From positions 372,001-436,000 of the forward strand of contig JAUCEF010000008.1 of NCBI GenBank assembly GCA_033558025.1: DNA of 64,000 bases, given 5' to 3'. Below the pieces are notes generated by a model. The model saw only the letters and a program-made list of their open reading frames with translations, was not told where the DNA came from and did not search any database. A program made the translations under genes and the position numbers. Below are positions 1-11,291 of the stretch, in pieces; positions within the stretch are counted from its first letter, which is position 1, and each line of letters begins with the position of its first letter. This DNA is from Phytophthora sp. 'mugwort' (Eukaryota; Oomycota; Peronosporomycetes; Peronosporales; Peronosporaceae).

Positions 1-573
1 ACCTTCACTTAAACGGACTTCTCCGCCACACCGGGGCAGTAAACTGCTAGCGGGTCCACCAGTTACCCAACAAGACGTGTAGTATCAGAGAACTTCATCG
101 TTTCCACCGCTCCCTGGGTGGCATCAAATATTTGCGTGTAGTGATAGCGCGTGTCGATTCTCGCTGCATTGCCCAATTGTCTCACTGTATGACGTAGGTG
201 GATACCTGGACTTCCTGAACACAATGATGACGGTCTTTAGCTTCTTCCTGGTCTTCTTGGTCTTCTTAATGACGAAATCTCCTGGCCTGTGTATCGACAT
301 AGCTACTGAGAAAAAATAGCGGTTTTAGTGGCGCAAGAGAGATTGAGATTTAGATGATTAGTCTAATATGATTGCATACTAAATATACAGCGATCGGCCT
401 GTTCAACACGTGGTACAAATGTAGTGCCGATAGTAGAGGTGGGGGATATAAAAATCTCTAGCAGCAGCTCAAATCTTAAAAGGTGAATGTGTTATCAAAT
501 CGTAGTCTTGATGCCGAGCCAGAGAGGCTGTTAAACTTACGGTCTCGCCACAGTGCTCTCACACGCACGTATG
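1..573. other. No recognisable gene
   Basis: I see no convincing coding region or structured repeat here. Both strands are interrupted by frequent stops. The right end abuts a minus-strand transposase remnant and may be its decayed 3' flank. Confidence 0.4.
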
Positions 574-1330
574 CTAAAGCCCAGCCTTGATCCAGGCTTT
601 CTTTATAGTGCTCTCACTAACCGCACCCAAGGCTGGGACGACACGCTCCATCAGGCGCTGATTTCCGGGTCGACCGGTTCTGAAGCTTAAGAAGACGCTA
701 GCACAGGGGTATGTGGCAGTTCGAGCTGACAGCACAGAGCTCGTAGGACAGCATGATTGCTCGTAGCTTCTGCTTGAAGGCAACGTCCAGGGGCTGCAGC
801 ACTGACGTGGCATTCTTGAGCAGCGACACAACTTCCGTGCCCAAACTGCCGACGCTTCTTGGTTGCCGAACTCACGTGATATTTGAGGTTGTCATCGTAG
901 AGCGCTAGCCGATTGGACGTGACGTCATTCACGTAGCTGTCCCGCACCTCCTCGACCAGACGCGAGCGTTCATTCAGTCGTTCTTCTGAATTACTGTCGC
1001 TACATTGCTTGAAAGGCCTCTCACTTTTCCCTCCTCCTCGACGCGCCCTCCACGCCGTTAAAAATAACGACAAGACGGAGTTTGCTGCCCGCAGCATGTA
1101 CAATTAGCTATACATTTCCTCTCTCGTAACGTGTACGACCCTTGGTATTGACCCTCTTCTTAGCACCACGCTCGCTGATGATGCGTATCGGGGTGTCGTC
1201 ATACTAGACCACCGTCTTGTCCTCATTGAAAATGCACCCCCTTTCGTACGTAGCCTTCACCTCGGCTACGTACACCTCCACTGGTAAACTTTCGCTATCT
1301 GCTTTGAGATCGGGAAATTGTCGCGTCCAT
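574..1330 (-). pseudogene. pogo/Tigger-like (DDE_1) transposase remnant
   Basis: Read on the minus strand across several frames, this stretch shows landmarks of a CENP-B/pogo-type DDE transposase in the right order. Near 1200 there is an N-E-D-K segment resembling the first catalytic block (NxDET in the family), followed by a GAKKRVNTKGR-like block. Next comes a LALYDDN..H segment like the second Asp block, then NATSVLQPLDV, which is the classic 'LPPNxTxxxQPLD' signature. The end is ESTIKKAWIKAGL, like the usual C-terminal 'I..aW.kaG'. At least two frameshifts and one stop separate these pieces, so it cannot encode a full enzyme. The N-terminal HTH part was not found. Family identity rests on motif order; the exact clade is uncertain. 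Confidence 0.6.
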
Positions 1331-1383
1331 TACCTTAATCCATAGAATGAGCTCGTGGCAAATAGGAACGAGTTAATTCTGCC

Positions 1384-2339
1384 TTGGCCACCTGCACTGC
1401 ACTTAGATATCTTCTGATGGTTGCATGCATCCCTAATGGTAGCCTCACGGTGAATCCACCCATGGACCGCAGTCCGAGACTTTGTACCATGAAGACTAGT
1501 AGCTTCAGTGACACTGAGACCAGCGCTGATTTCGGGTTCCAAACGAAAGGTTGCGAATGGAAGCCAATGAGCAACAATGCCTTGAGGAAGCTATCGCTGG
1601 CGGTAAAAGCAAAGCAGCCATCCTCCAAAACGCTGCTACAGCGTATGATGTGAAACGTGGGAATATATAGGTGACGGAGGCAAATTGACCCTCAAGACCA
1701 TTCTCTAAATTGAGCCTAGATTTGTCATGACAAACCGGACCGAGCGCAAGCTGAAAAGAGAAGATCTGAACCCAGACAAAGTCTGAGTCCTCAGCATCAA
1801 CTATGAGGAAATGGTGGCTAATCGAGCGCGTAAGAAGCCGAAAATTGCTCGTTCACCTGACGACTACATATATGGCTCTGTTCTGATGACCTCAGATGAC
1901 ATCATTGCTAAAGTAGCAGAAAAAAGCATGATGTAAGAATTTGTGAAGATCTGAAAAAGTAGAACGAGAAGCTAAACGAGTTGCAGACCGAGCTTGCCGT
2001 GCCAAAGAGGAGGAAGCTGCAGCAAATGCTGCCGAAGCAGGCCGATCGCACCAGGAGATGGCAAAGACGATCAAGGAAATGGAGAAACTGAAGCGGACAG
2101 AAGATCAGAGACTCATGAGGGGAGAGGATGCCGCTGCAAAAGGTATCCGCAAGCAAGATAAGCAACCAACTCGAGCCACACGACAGCATGTGCCAGCCAA
2201 AGAGAAGTGTAACGCAAGGGCTCAACAGGAGAGGAAAATGATGGCAAACGGAGACATCCTCATGACAACTTACCGACATTTAGTGCGTGTGTTTGACTCA
2301 AAGGGCGAATTAGCGCCGTTATATATAGTGAATCTTTAG
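1384..2339 (+). pseudogene. Decayed ORF with charged coiled-coil tail, possibly transposon-derived
   Basis: Plus-strand fragments in different frames. Around 1585-1660 one frame reads like a short helix-turn-helix (AIAGGKSKAAILQNAA). Around 1725-2330 the frames become rich in Lys, Glu and Arg (for example MAKTIKEMEKLKR) with heptad-like spacing, as in the C-terminal tails of pogo-type transposases. No catalytic motif is visible on this strand. It could be a second transposon remnant next to the minus-strand one or an unrelated decayed gene. No function is assigned. Confidence 0.3.
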
Positions 2340-2813
2340 GTGGTCCGGAACTGTGCGTAAGAAATAGTCACAAAATTCATTACGAGTTTCGTGCTGTTGT
2401 ACTAGCGCAATAGCACCAAAGAAGGCAGCACTCGACTAAGCTAACACTCTTCATTCTAATGGTGTACCGTGCACAACACATAGCTAAGTTTTCGTGAAGT
2501 TACAGGGGGTTTCACGAATAGTAGCCAAAACTCATTTGCGTTTTTGACACTAGAAAACATCGTAAATTTGTTTCACACGCTGTTTCTCGACGCATAACAA
2601 CATTTAAACTTTTAATCACGATTTAATGTGGTCTACAGGCAATATTTACATAACGTAAATTCCGACGGCGACCCGCCGTCGGAGATGGCGAACACGCCGA
2701 CACCATCAGAATCGCTTCAACATGCGGTCTCAAGTCTCGCCCTGCTGCTCATTGCTCATTCTACAATTTGCCCACCTCGAACACATCCGTCCGCCAAGTC
2801 TTCATTTACCGCA

Positions 2814-4480
2814 ATGGCCGGCGCTGTGACCGATTCCCCAACCAACAAGCGACCACTCGCTGTCCAGACTGACAAGACGGATGGCAATCGCATTCCGATG
2901 ACGCTGCTCTCGGGATCCAGGGCAGCGGCAAGACGACGCTACTGCAGCACATTCTCAAGAATAAAGACCACACGCTGCGTGTGGCCGTGATCGTCAACGA
3001 CATGGGCGAACTTAACATCGACGCCGCCCTCGTGGCATCTGCTGGCGTTCTTTCAGCGCGAGGAACAGCTCGTGCGGCTCGAGAAGGGCTGCATCTGCTG
3101 CACCCTGCGCGTCGACCTGTTCGAGCAGATCGCTCGCATCGCCCAACAGGGTGAGGTGGACTACATCGTGATCGAGCTCCGGTATTAGTGAGCCCATGCA
3201 GGTTGCTGAGACGTTTGTGTATGAGCTGCCCGAGGACGTCGAGGGTAAGCAGTGAAGGTCGATCCTACACTATCACCCAGCAGCTCCAAGCGCTCTCGCA
3301 CCAGTCTGGTGCGTCATCAGGGGATGACAATGGTGCCACCACGTCGTCTCCTTTGACTGGGATCCCCACTGTTCAGCTTAACGAACTGCTTGTGCGCGAC
3401 GGCGAGAAACTGCCGCTGCTTCGCGATATTGCGCTGCTGGACACGTGCGTGATGGTCGTTGATGCGGCGACCTTCTTCCACGTATTGGACGACCCGCGCA
3501 TGCTTGGACGTCGAGGAGAACCGCAGGCAGCTACCTGAAGGCGATACTCGTACGATCACCGACCTGTTGATCGTCCAGATCGAGTTCGCGGACATTATCC
3601 TGCTTAACAAGACAGACCTGGTGCCTGTCAAGGATGTCGAAGCTATTGAAAAGGTCCTGCGTCGTCTTAACTCGTGCGCCAAGATCGAGCGCACGGTTAA
3701 GGGCCGTGTGGACCCCAAGATGATCCTCGGCACTAAGGTCTTTTCATTCGAGCGAGCATCTCAGCAAACTGGCTGGCTCGGGTCGCTCACGGTCCCGCAT
3801 ACGCCAGAGACTGTCGAGTATGGCATCGGTTCGTTCCTGTATAAGGCTTTACGTCCGTTCCATCCTGCTCGTCTAACGGGTATTATTCAGGACGAGTTCG
3901 TCATCGACGAGTCCCCGGCCCTACCTCCGTTCCCTTCTGAAGACGATGGGCACAATCATGACCATGAGGATGAAGCGGAAGAGGAGGAGGAAGAAGCCGG
4001 GATGTGGATGGAGACCAGGAGATAGAGGACGAGGAGGATGGCGAGCCGCTCGGTGAGCAGGAGATCGCCAAGCGGCTGGAAAGAAAACAGAATGGATTGT
4101 TCAATAACCTTTTGCGCAGCAAAGGTGTCTTCTGGCTTGGCACGCCCCACAACTATGCCACGTGGTCGCAAGCAGGTTTGTATTGTACTTTAGCCAATGG
4201 TGGCATGTGGATCACTGCCGTTCCCGAGGAGGAGCGCGCCCGCACCATGAAGGAGCTACTCAACCACAAGGAGCTCATGGCGCGTGAGCACAGCGATGGC
4301 GGCCAAGAGCTCGTGTTCATCGGTCGATTCTCGCAGGAGGATGACGAGATCGCAAAGATCCGTGCCGCGCTGGAATCGTGCTTGCTTACGGACGAAGAGA
4401 TGAAGCAATACAAGGCTAATGACTTCGAGGAGTAGGAAGACCCGTTCGAACCGTGGGAGTACTACAGCCTTGAAGACTGA
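2814..4480 (+). pseudogene. CobW/P47K-family GTPase (zinc chaperone type), frameshifted
   Basis: CobW-family GTPases bind GTP and zinc and act as metallochaperones. Visible blocks in family order are the P-loop [12 protein letters not shown] near 2924, [14 protein letters not shown] near 2990, the metal-binding GCICCTLR near 3090, ISEPMQVAETFVYE near 3185, a NKTDLV GTP-specificity block near 3610, a His/Asp/Glu-rich linker near 3945-4025 and a CobW_C domain (KGVFWLGT...GQELVFIGRF) near 4120-4330. The blocks lie in at least four frames: there are breaks just before the P-loop, after AALVAS, at the IE(ST)GISEP site, near 3500 and near 4000. A TAG at 4433 comes before a typical DPFEPW tail ending at 4480. 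Family assignment is firm; the gene is dead as written. Confidence 0.8.
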
Positions 4481-5429
4481 GCAGATTTCACCCACTAGCC
4501 AGACTTTATAATGAGTTTGTTTCTACGAATAGAAAATTTTATGTTGTTTGCAACCACGATCACGTTTCGTTCGGAGAAGTTGACGAGGCTTTTTCACTTT
4601 TTCCACGTCTAATTACTCCATCTTAGTTAACGAAAACTACAGTTGTATATCATGGAAGTCCTTCATTCTTTTAGCATGAAGTTCCACACGAATTACCGTC
4701 TGGTTATCATTGTACACGTTGGAACAAGTCAATCCATTCGAATTCTTCGTGTTAACTCGCGCTCCTTTGTGTGTCACTAATAGTTACTACTACGTAGCCA
4801 CTACGTAGTAACTTGCAGTACTAGGCTCAGGTTCTTTTATTGTATTTGGCTCTTCGGTGCTACAACAACCAGCGGAAGATTTAAACGCGGCACGACAAAC
4901 GTTTGTACAATTCTAACTGATCAACGAGTGGGCTACCATTTCATGGTGTGCTCAGTGGTCCAATAAGTATTTAAGCTGTGTCCTGACTGTTCTGTGTTTC
5001 TTTTGCGGCATTATCTTCATGCGTAGAATAAATGATGAAGCGGTTAAAAATGTTTAGAAGACAGAACAAAATCTCCACCAAAAATAAAATGTGTTTGTGA
5101 TCTGATCATAGCCCCGGAAGACTGCTGAACGACAAGCAATATAGCAACAACTCAACAGACTGTATTGCAGCGTCCGTTGTAGGTTGGGGGCTCAAATGTT
5201 CCAAGTATTGACTGACTATTACATTGCCACGATTTGAAATTTACCAAACATATCGTGGGTTTGGTATATATTGCATTATAAAGAAAACGAAGCAACGAGG
5301 GGTCCACTTAAAAAACATAAGCTGCAGTAGCCGCGCAGAATAAAGTGATATTATAGCAACTCCTCTACTTACCCTAGTTGTCTGGTCGTCGCAATCTTAT
5401 GTTTTGTAGATTGTGACCTAGTAATTGTG
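4481..5429. other. Intergenic, no gene seen
   Basis: AT-rich spacer between the CobW pseudogene and the SANT-like gene. I see no ORF with recognisable content, RNA gene or mobile-element end. The last few tens of bases hold the promoter of the next gene. Confidence 0.5.
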
Positions 5430-5436
5430 TCATTCC
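5430..5436 (+). promoter_or_regulatory. Oomycete initiator-like element
   Basis: TCATTCC matches the oomycete initiator consensus (TCATTYY). It lies about 45 bp upstream of the ATG at 5481 and downstream of the alternative ATG at 5427. That position favours 5481 as the true start. Confidence 0.5.
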
Positions 5437-5480
5437 ATAAAACTATCACATCATTGGCAGGCACCATTCGACATTTAAAT

Positions 5481-7107
5481 ATGAGCGACTGCTCCCGCGA
5501 CGGCGCCACCACCGAGTCCTCCTCGACGCTCCCGAAGACACGCAAGAAGCGCTATTGTTTCCGCCCGGGTGATGACCTACTCCTGCTCCAGACTTTACTA
5601 GATGAGAGCGATCTCTTCTCCTTCGTCCGAAGTCGACGCGTCAGGGCGTGGGAGGCCATAACGGTCACGCTTGACCGCCAGGGAATCTCAGCCACCACCC
5701 ACTCACTGCGTTGCCGCCTGAAGCGGCTCGTCGAGACGTTCCAGGAAGAGACGGCAGAAAAGAAGCAGACGGCGGGTATGCTGCTGTTTGTTGTCGGAGT
5801 ATTAAGGATATGCATTTTAAATGATGTCATAACGGTGGTGGTATGACGCTGGTATGTTTTGTCCTGTTCGTGCAGAACTTACGGCGCTGGAGAAGCTGCT
5901 GATCAAGTACACAGAAGCAGAGGCTCAATTCCTGCATAGAAAGTCAATGGCCCGTTCCCAGGAAGCTCTGCATGAGGTGCCAAAGGAGCGGAGCACTCGT
6001 CTCTCAGTTGACAGTCGCCAGAGCTCATTCGACACCGAATCGGAGGAAGATTTGTCCCCGACTGTTACAACTGTGCAGCCAGTTGTGCTGGTGGCAGCAC
6101 CAGGAGCTGTACGAGTTAAAGCTAAGCCATCGATTCCGTCTGGATCAGTGGAGTCTACCTCAGAGAACAGCAAGAAGCCTCGGAAGAGGCGCTTTTTCTT
6201 CGAAGACTGGCACGATGTGCTGCTGCTGAAGGCGATGCTGGCTGATAGAGGAATCGTCCTGGCGTCTGGGGCCAGAAGACCCGCCTGGAAACTCATTGAG
6301 GCGTCCGTAAATAGCCAAGGGTTGCATGTGAATGCTCACACGATTCGGACACATCTTCGGCTACTCGTGAATACTCACAAAAGGGAGGAACACACATGGG
6401 ACACCGATACATTCGAATTGTCGGAGAAGCAACAACTCCTGAGGGCTTATTGCAAGAAGATGGATGACGAGGAGCTGCAAAATCGAGAGATCAATGACGA
6501 CCAGTCCTTCGAACCAGCACTTGAAGCTGCTACAAGATGTGTAAATCAAAGCAACGAGCGCCGTGGTGATGCGAAATACCTGCGAACAGTGGCGGCCTCT
6601 GCAAAATTAGCCGAGCCGATTCCTGCCGATGCATCAGCTGTCTCCACGCGCAATGAAGCAGTTGTTACTAGCGACGTCGTTGATCGCCAGACGTCAGAAG
6701 CTGTTTCATCTTCACCAGCTTGTCAAAGTCCACCCTCTACCCAGACTCGCGGGATCATCAACACCTCAGCTCAGTCGTCCGAGGAGGTAGCTTTAAGTTT
6801 TTCAGTTTCCCCGGCCTCACGAGTAACCCCGTCTTCACCTGCCACCGAAGAAAGAGAAGTCGCAGAACCTGCCTCGAAAAGACAGAAGCTGGAACTGGAA
6901 GCCATTCTGGAAGGCTTGATAGCCGATCAAAAGGAACGCCAGCAAGAACAGCGCGAGCATGAGCGCACCAGATTCACCGAGCAACAGGATTTGCAGCGGC
7001 AGACGATTGATTTACAAAACCGAGCTCTGGATATTCAAGAGAAGGCGATGAATATGCAGGAGCGGCTCATGGCTTTGATGGAGAAGGTTATGGACAAGCT
7101 GAACTGA
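5481..7107 (+). CDS. Two-repeat Myb/SANT-like protein with C-terminal coiled coil
   Basis: Two exons, 5481-5775 and 5876-7107. The 100-bp intron starts GTATGC and ends TGCAG, and joining restores a GAA codon and an unbroken frame of 508 codons. The product has two related helical blocks that look like Myb/SANT or trihelix repeats. The first is at about residues 14-85 (YCFRPGDDLLLLQTLL ... RAWEAI ... LRCRLKRLV). The second is at about 190-260 (RFFFEDWHDVLLLKAML ... AWKLIEAS ... IRTHLRLLV). A Ser/Thr/Pro-rich linker and a Gln/Glu-rich coiled coil at the C terminus follow. This layout fits an oomycete nuclear DNA-binding or transposase-derived regulator. I do not recognise a named family, and DNA binding is an inference from the repeats. 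Confidence 0.75.
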
Positions 7108-8648
7108 GGACAACGAGCGTGATAGTGCAGGGCATAAAGCAAGTCTCGATATTTGCTATTTTACGGATGAAATTTATCTTGGTTGCTCGTGGGAGTTGCT
7201 TGTCGGATGTGATGGATGCACCGACACAGGATAGCAAAATATGGTTTGAGGAAAAAGTCAAATCGGGCCAAAATGCGAATCCTACTCAAATATTTCTGGC
7301 CGACATAATCAAGACTGCAAATTATGCGTCAGCGTGTACCCACCACCTCGATTCTGTGTACAAATCGGAGGCAAAGAATACTCGAAAGAAAGCGTCGAAA
7401 AGTATAATCCGCTGTCGTGGTGGGTCTTTATGGGCATAACGCAAAAAATGACAATATATTGTCAACAGTCTTTGCTGTTCATCGCACCAGCTGCAGATGA
7501 AACCGCAGAACTCATACTGCATTCCCCTCGTGATAAGCTAGTATGAGCGATTCAACGGACCTCCAGGTGTTGTGGAGAGTAAAATTTGTTGACAGTTGCT
7601 CAGGTTTAGGTAAATGTGGAATGACGAACTTTGCGCGCCAAGCCAGTAAGATCAAGAAGAGCTCGAGGCTTTGAGTCTTTTACTAATCGAGGTTAAAGCA
7701 ATCCGCCCCTTGTCGCGCACTAAGATAAAACCTGGGCGGCTGGCACGATGATCGAGATGAATGGGATGTGCCTACTACAGTAAGATTACTGGTATTTTAA
7801 GACAGGATCGGAAGAGAAATTATCGCGTGCAAGCGATCTTTTTAACACAAGCAGATTCTTGTCGTCCCAACACCGATACGAGAAATGTACGATTGTGTCG
7901 TGCGGCCTGTCAATCTGTATATCGATCGATACGGCTCTTGAGCGAAATTTTCAATTTCGGTCAACAGATGTTGTGTGGGATTTTCACCAAGAATGCTGGT
8001 TACAGGAAAGATAGTCGAAGTGATGTGGACATGATTGTGGCAGTGGTGGCTGGCAGCTCCTTTCCGTGACAGGATTGAAGCAGTTCCGCAGTTGATCGAT
8101 TGTTTGGGGCATTTCAGGTAGTTCAGTGCTAAAAAAAAAAATAAGTTGTATGGAACTGTAGATTTCTAGTTTCGCCACGGAAAGAACGAGAGTGACACAG
8201 GAAACAATGCGGTTTAGCCAAAATTTGGCGCCCCAACTATAACGAATCGTTCAATCATTGCAAAGTGAAGGTTATTCAAAAGTGTGCGGGTCGTGGATCA
8301 TCGCAAGAGAAATGACTTAAACGTTCTAAGGCAGAAACCCCGGGAAAAAAAACTGGATTGTTTTGGAGCCCTTTGTTTGATGTGGATTTCAAGCGGAAAG
8401 CGGATTTATTACGCTTCCAGGTGTTTTCGTCGCTTGTTGACGTGACACACGTGTCAAGTTTGCCTGGAGCTGTCTGCCTGGCCCCTTCGAGTCTCTGAGG
8501 CCTCAAATCTTGATCGGTTATCCACCTCTCTCACTAAAGCCTTGTCATTCCGCCACCCACGGCACTTGCCAAAAAGAACCCAGCCTCAACATAACGCGGT
8601 GTTGACCTCATTTATCGTTTTGTGTCTGACCCCTCTCCACTGATTTAA
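7108..8648. other. Intergenic, no supported gene
   Basis: Contains short ORFs (for example 7119-7439 and 7761-8069) whose translations resemble nothing I know and lack compositional signs of coding. No tRNA or repeat seen. The last part is the upstream region of the interrupted ankyrin gene. Confidence 0.45.
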
Positions 8649-8663
8649 TTGATATGGGTCTTT

Positions 8664-8740
8664 ATGGTGCATCCCCCGGGCCCGGTGACGTCCGTCATCT
8701 TGGTCTGCAACACTAACTGTCAAGTAGCCGCTCTTCCCCG
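8664..8740 (+). pseudogene. 5' end of ankyrin-repeat gene, split by the Polinton E1 insertion
   Basis: The translation from the ATG at 8664 (MVHPPGPVTSVILVC ... VAALPRV) lines up residue for residue with the N terminus of the intact minus-strand ankyrin gene at 32802 (MELPAPLTCAAVVC ... IAALPHI). The match stops where the element's terminal motif begins. The homology resumes at about 28021 (MDTISEF against AETISAF). The two pieces are therefore halves of one gene separated by about 19.3 kb. Confidence 0.8.
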
Positions 8741-8756
8741 AGTAGTGGGTCATGGA

Positions 8757-8800
8757 ACATTACGCCGGCAGTTTTTTTTTCCTTTCCGTAATTTGCCAAC
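8757..8800 (+). repeat. Left terminal inverted repeat of E1
   Basis: ACATTACGCCGGCAG, a T run and then CTTTCCGTAATTTGCCA match the reverse complement of 27975-28014 with few differences. Inside it, near 8845-8880, is a degenerate copy of the GACGCAACC...CACCTG subterminal repeat that is well preserved at the right end. Confidence 0.75.
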
Positions 8801-9083
8801 GAGAGGACGTTTAGAGCTTCCTGAGCACCACCTGTTGAAAGCAACGACGCGACCGCTAAGTGCCATCTGGTGCGAAGGGGATCTCCTCCACACCTCCAAG
8901 CACCGCACAAAGCAACATTGGGATTGCATGCAAAGAGGATTTCATTCTAAAGAAAAAAATATTATGCATCACGCCGGCTCAGAGCAGCGCGACGCATGGC
9001 GTCTCATGATTGGTTGAAAGTCGACGTAACACGTCTTCAAGTCCGCTTAAATACGCCCGGAAATTCTCTCCCTGCCTTCTTCC

Positions 9084-9090
9084 TCATTAC
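9084..9090 (+). promoter_or_regulatory. Host-type initiator upstream of the CRN gene
   Basis: CTCATTACC lies about 30 bp before the CRN coding start and resembles the oomycete initiator. The TATATAG motif that precedes the element's own genes is absent here. Confidence 0.4.
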
Positions 9091-9116
9091 CGAATCTGCC
9101 GAGTCGAGGAAAGAGG

Positions 9117-10894
9117 GTGAAGCTGCTCAACGCGATCGTTGGAAAGGCTGGAAACGCGGTCCCAGTAGATATCAGAGAGGACAATACGATTGGAGACTTA
9201 ATCGTTAAGTTTGGTGGAATCATACAATATGTGGGACGAGTGAATAAGTTGCAGGCTGCCCTGGCAATTACGGAGGACGGCGTGTGGCTGCTGGAAACGC
9301 GATTCTGCGCAGAAGCTGGAAGCTGGAGAGATGACTCTGGAGGTACACAAGATGAGAGCAAGATGATGTCGTCGTGGACAATTCAAGATGTGTTGGAAGA
9401 ATTCAAGATGACGAGAGAGCTCGCTCCAAAGTCCAAGCAAATCCACGTGCTGGTAGTGGTTCCGGAACAAGGGATCTCGGCTCCAATTGTCTCCGAAGGT
9501 GGTGTTTTCGATAACTGCAGTGATCCGTTCTTCTCACAACTCCCGTCGGTTGACCAAGTTGGTGATTGGCTTGAATCTTCGTCGTTGCTGCCGCTAACGA
9601 GACGTCAGACGCTCTACATTCGCTCTTCGTACAGAGTGATTGCCGACCAAGCACTGTTGAATCCAGATGGGGACATGGTCAAGTATGCTGTCGTCACGGG
9701 TACGCCTGGGATTGGTAAGTCGGTGTTCGTCTACTATGTCATGTGGAGATTGATCAAGGATAAGAAGCGCGTGCTATTTATCACAAGACAACCCCCTACC
9801 TACTTCGATGGCAATACGATTCATGGGTGCAAGCAGTTGCCATATTCAGGCAATCAGCAATTTTGGTCGCCCGATTTGTGGTGTCTTGTGGACTCAGTGG
9901 ACCCATCAAATGTTGTTGGGATGCCTGTTGAGCTGTGCTCCGTTCTTCTCGCAAGCACACCGCGGCAAGACTGCATCGGTGAGTTCAAGAAGCTTGTTCC
10001 TACTCCAGATGTTTTCTACATGCCGCTGTGGACAACAGAAGAACTGGCGACAATTGCTCCCATGTATTCACATGCACAAGACGAATGGGAAAATCGATTT
10101 AAGGGCTTGGGTGGTGTGCCTCACTTGGTATTGCAAGACATTGAAACTGACCCGCAAGTGTTGCTGGGGTCCGCATGCAACAGTTGCTCTCTTGATGAGT
10201 GCAAGACGTTGGTGTCCATCAACTCGGAGATCAATTCGAGGACCAAGATCGCTCAGACTCTTATTCACATCTACAGCCAAGTGCCATATCGACTGTACAA
10301 TGTTGTCTATGCGTCAGAATTGGCGATGCAAGTGATTGCTCGAACGAAGTTGGTGTCGAATTGCGTGAACATGGAAAGTTTTCTCAGCTCGTGCAACGGA
10401 AATCCGCTAGCCCAATCGCTGTGCGGATACATCTTCGAGCCTTATTGCCTGAGACTGTTGCATGAGGGTGCGCTTTACGAGCATCGGGAACTGTTGTCTG
10501 GTGCTAAAAAGCAAAAGCTAAAGCGCGGGCGCAAACGAGGCCGCCGAGATATTGATGCTGAAAAAATAAACGAAGTCCCACCGTCATCGCAGCCTTCTCG
10601 AATAGTGGAGTGGGTGGAATCCGGTCGACTTCCAAATCAGCTGTACGTGCCTCAGACATCAAATTATACGGCTATTGATGCGTGGATGCCGCAGTTCGGT
10701 GGATTCCAAATGACTGTGGGAAAGAAGCACGACATCAAGGGCGGGGCGGAAGATGATTTGGCGAAACTGGGTCCGAATTGCAATCGACTCTTCTTTTTGC
10801 TTCCACCACTCTACTACAAATCTTCACCAAGGAGAAGACCCCTCAAACCATCAAACAGTTTGCAATCCTTGTTCCGTATCCCGAACAGATATAA
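9117..10894 (+). pseudogene. Crinkler (CRN)-type effector gene with P-loop NTPase and nuclease-like C terminus, inactivated
   Basis: CRN proteins are oomycete effectors translocated into host cells and usually nuclear. The N terminus (VKLLNAIVGKAGNAVPVDI) is the ubiquitin-like CRN header. The LxLFLAK motif is degenerate (LQAALAI). The HVLVVVP junction motif is intact near residue 109, and GTPGIGKS near residue 195 is a P-loop. The C-terminal part (GGFQMTVGKKHDIKGG ... RLFFLLPP) matches the restriction-endonuclease-like region of NTPase-type CRNs. Two defects are visible. The expected ATG before GTGAAG reads AGG at 9114, and no in-frame upstream ATG exists. A one-base loss near 10823 shifts the last roughly 24 codons, whose natural end is the TAA at 10892. 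It lies inside E1 and ahead of its replication genes. Confidence 0.8.
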
Positions 10895-11035
10895 TGAATG
10901 AGTGTTTCAACGCATCATTGGCATTACTTTTTTTACGGCCTACATTAAAATTAATATTTCTTCTAATTTATTCGTCATCGAATAATCACGCACACTTATT
11001 CATCCCCATAAATATAAAGATAACAATATACTAAG

Positions 11036-11249
11036 ATGGCGTATTCACCTGAGCAATACCTCGCTAACAAAGCGCATTAAAGCATCACAGAAGCGCTACT
11101 ACCAGCGCACACGCGACGCTCGCTTATCGTATCAAAAGAACTACGACGACAAGAATAGAGAGCAGATTCGAGCTCGCAAGCGTAAGTCCAAAACCGAACT
11201 TAGTGAAGACGAATCGAACTTAACAACGAAACCGAACTTAGTTAATTAA
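11036..11249 (+). pseudogene. Small basic Polinton protein, frameshifted
   Basis: From the ATG at 11036 the frame reads MAYSPEQYLANKA and then stops. A shifted frame continues with a Tyr/Arg/Lys-rich stretch (QKRYYQRTRDARLSYQK ... RARKRKSK) to a TAA at 11247. The size and charge suggest a small DNA-binding or virion protein. I do not recognise a family. A relaxed CAATATAC box precedes the ATG. Confidence 0.4.
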
Positions 11250-11291
11250 TTTTAGAAAATCTCAGATAAAAAGTCAAGCCCAATATAGCCA

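Noticed and set aside
3245..3280. Intron in the CobW gene (GTAAGC...CCAG)
   Set aside because: 36 bp is too short for an intron, and the flanking frames show other disruptions, so decay is the simpler reading.
5427..5480. Upstream ATG at 5427 as the start of the SANT-like gene
   Set aside because: The initiator element lies at 5430-5436, so a transcript would start after this ATG. The ATG at 5481 is preferred.
7119..8069. Short ORFs downstream of the SANT-like gene as genes
   Set aside because: No homology, no initiator element in place and AT-rich composition. Likely chance ORFs.
8741..8756. AGTAGT as proven terminus and a 6-bp target duplication for E1
   Set aside because: AGTAGT is shared with E2 at the same spacing, but the right end of E1 has TGGTGT there and no exact 6-bp duplication exists. 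Kept only as a possibility.
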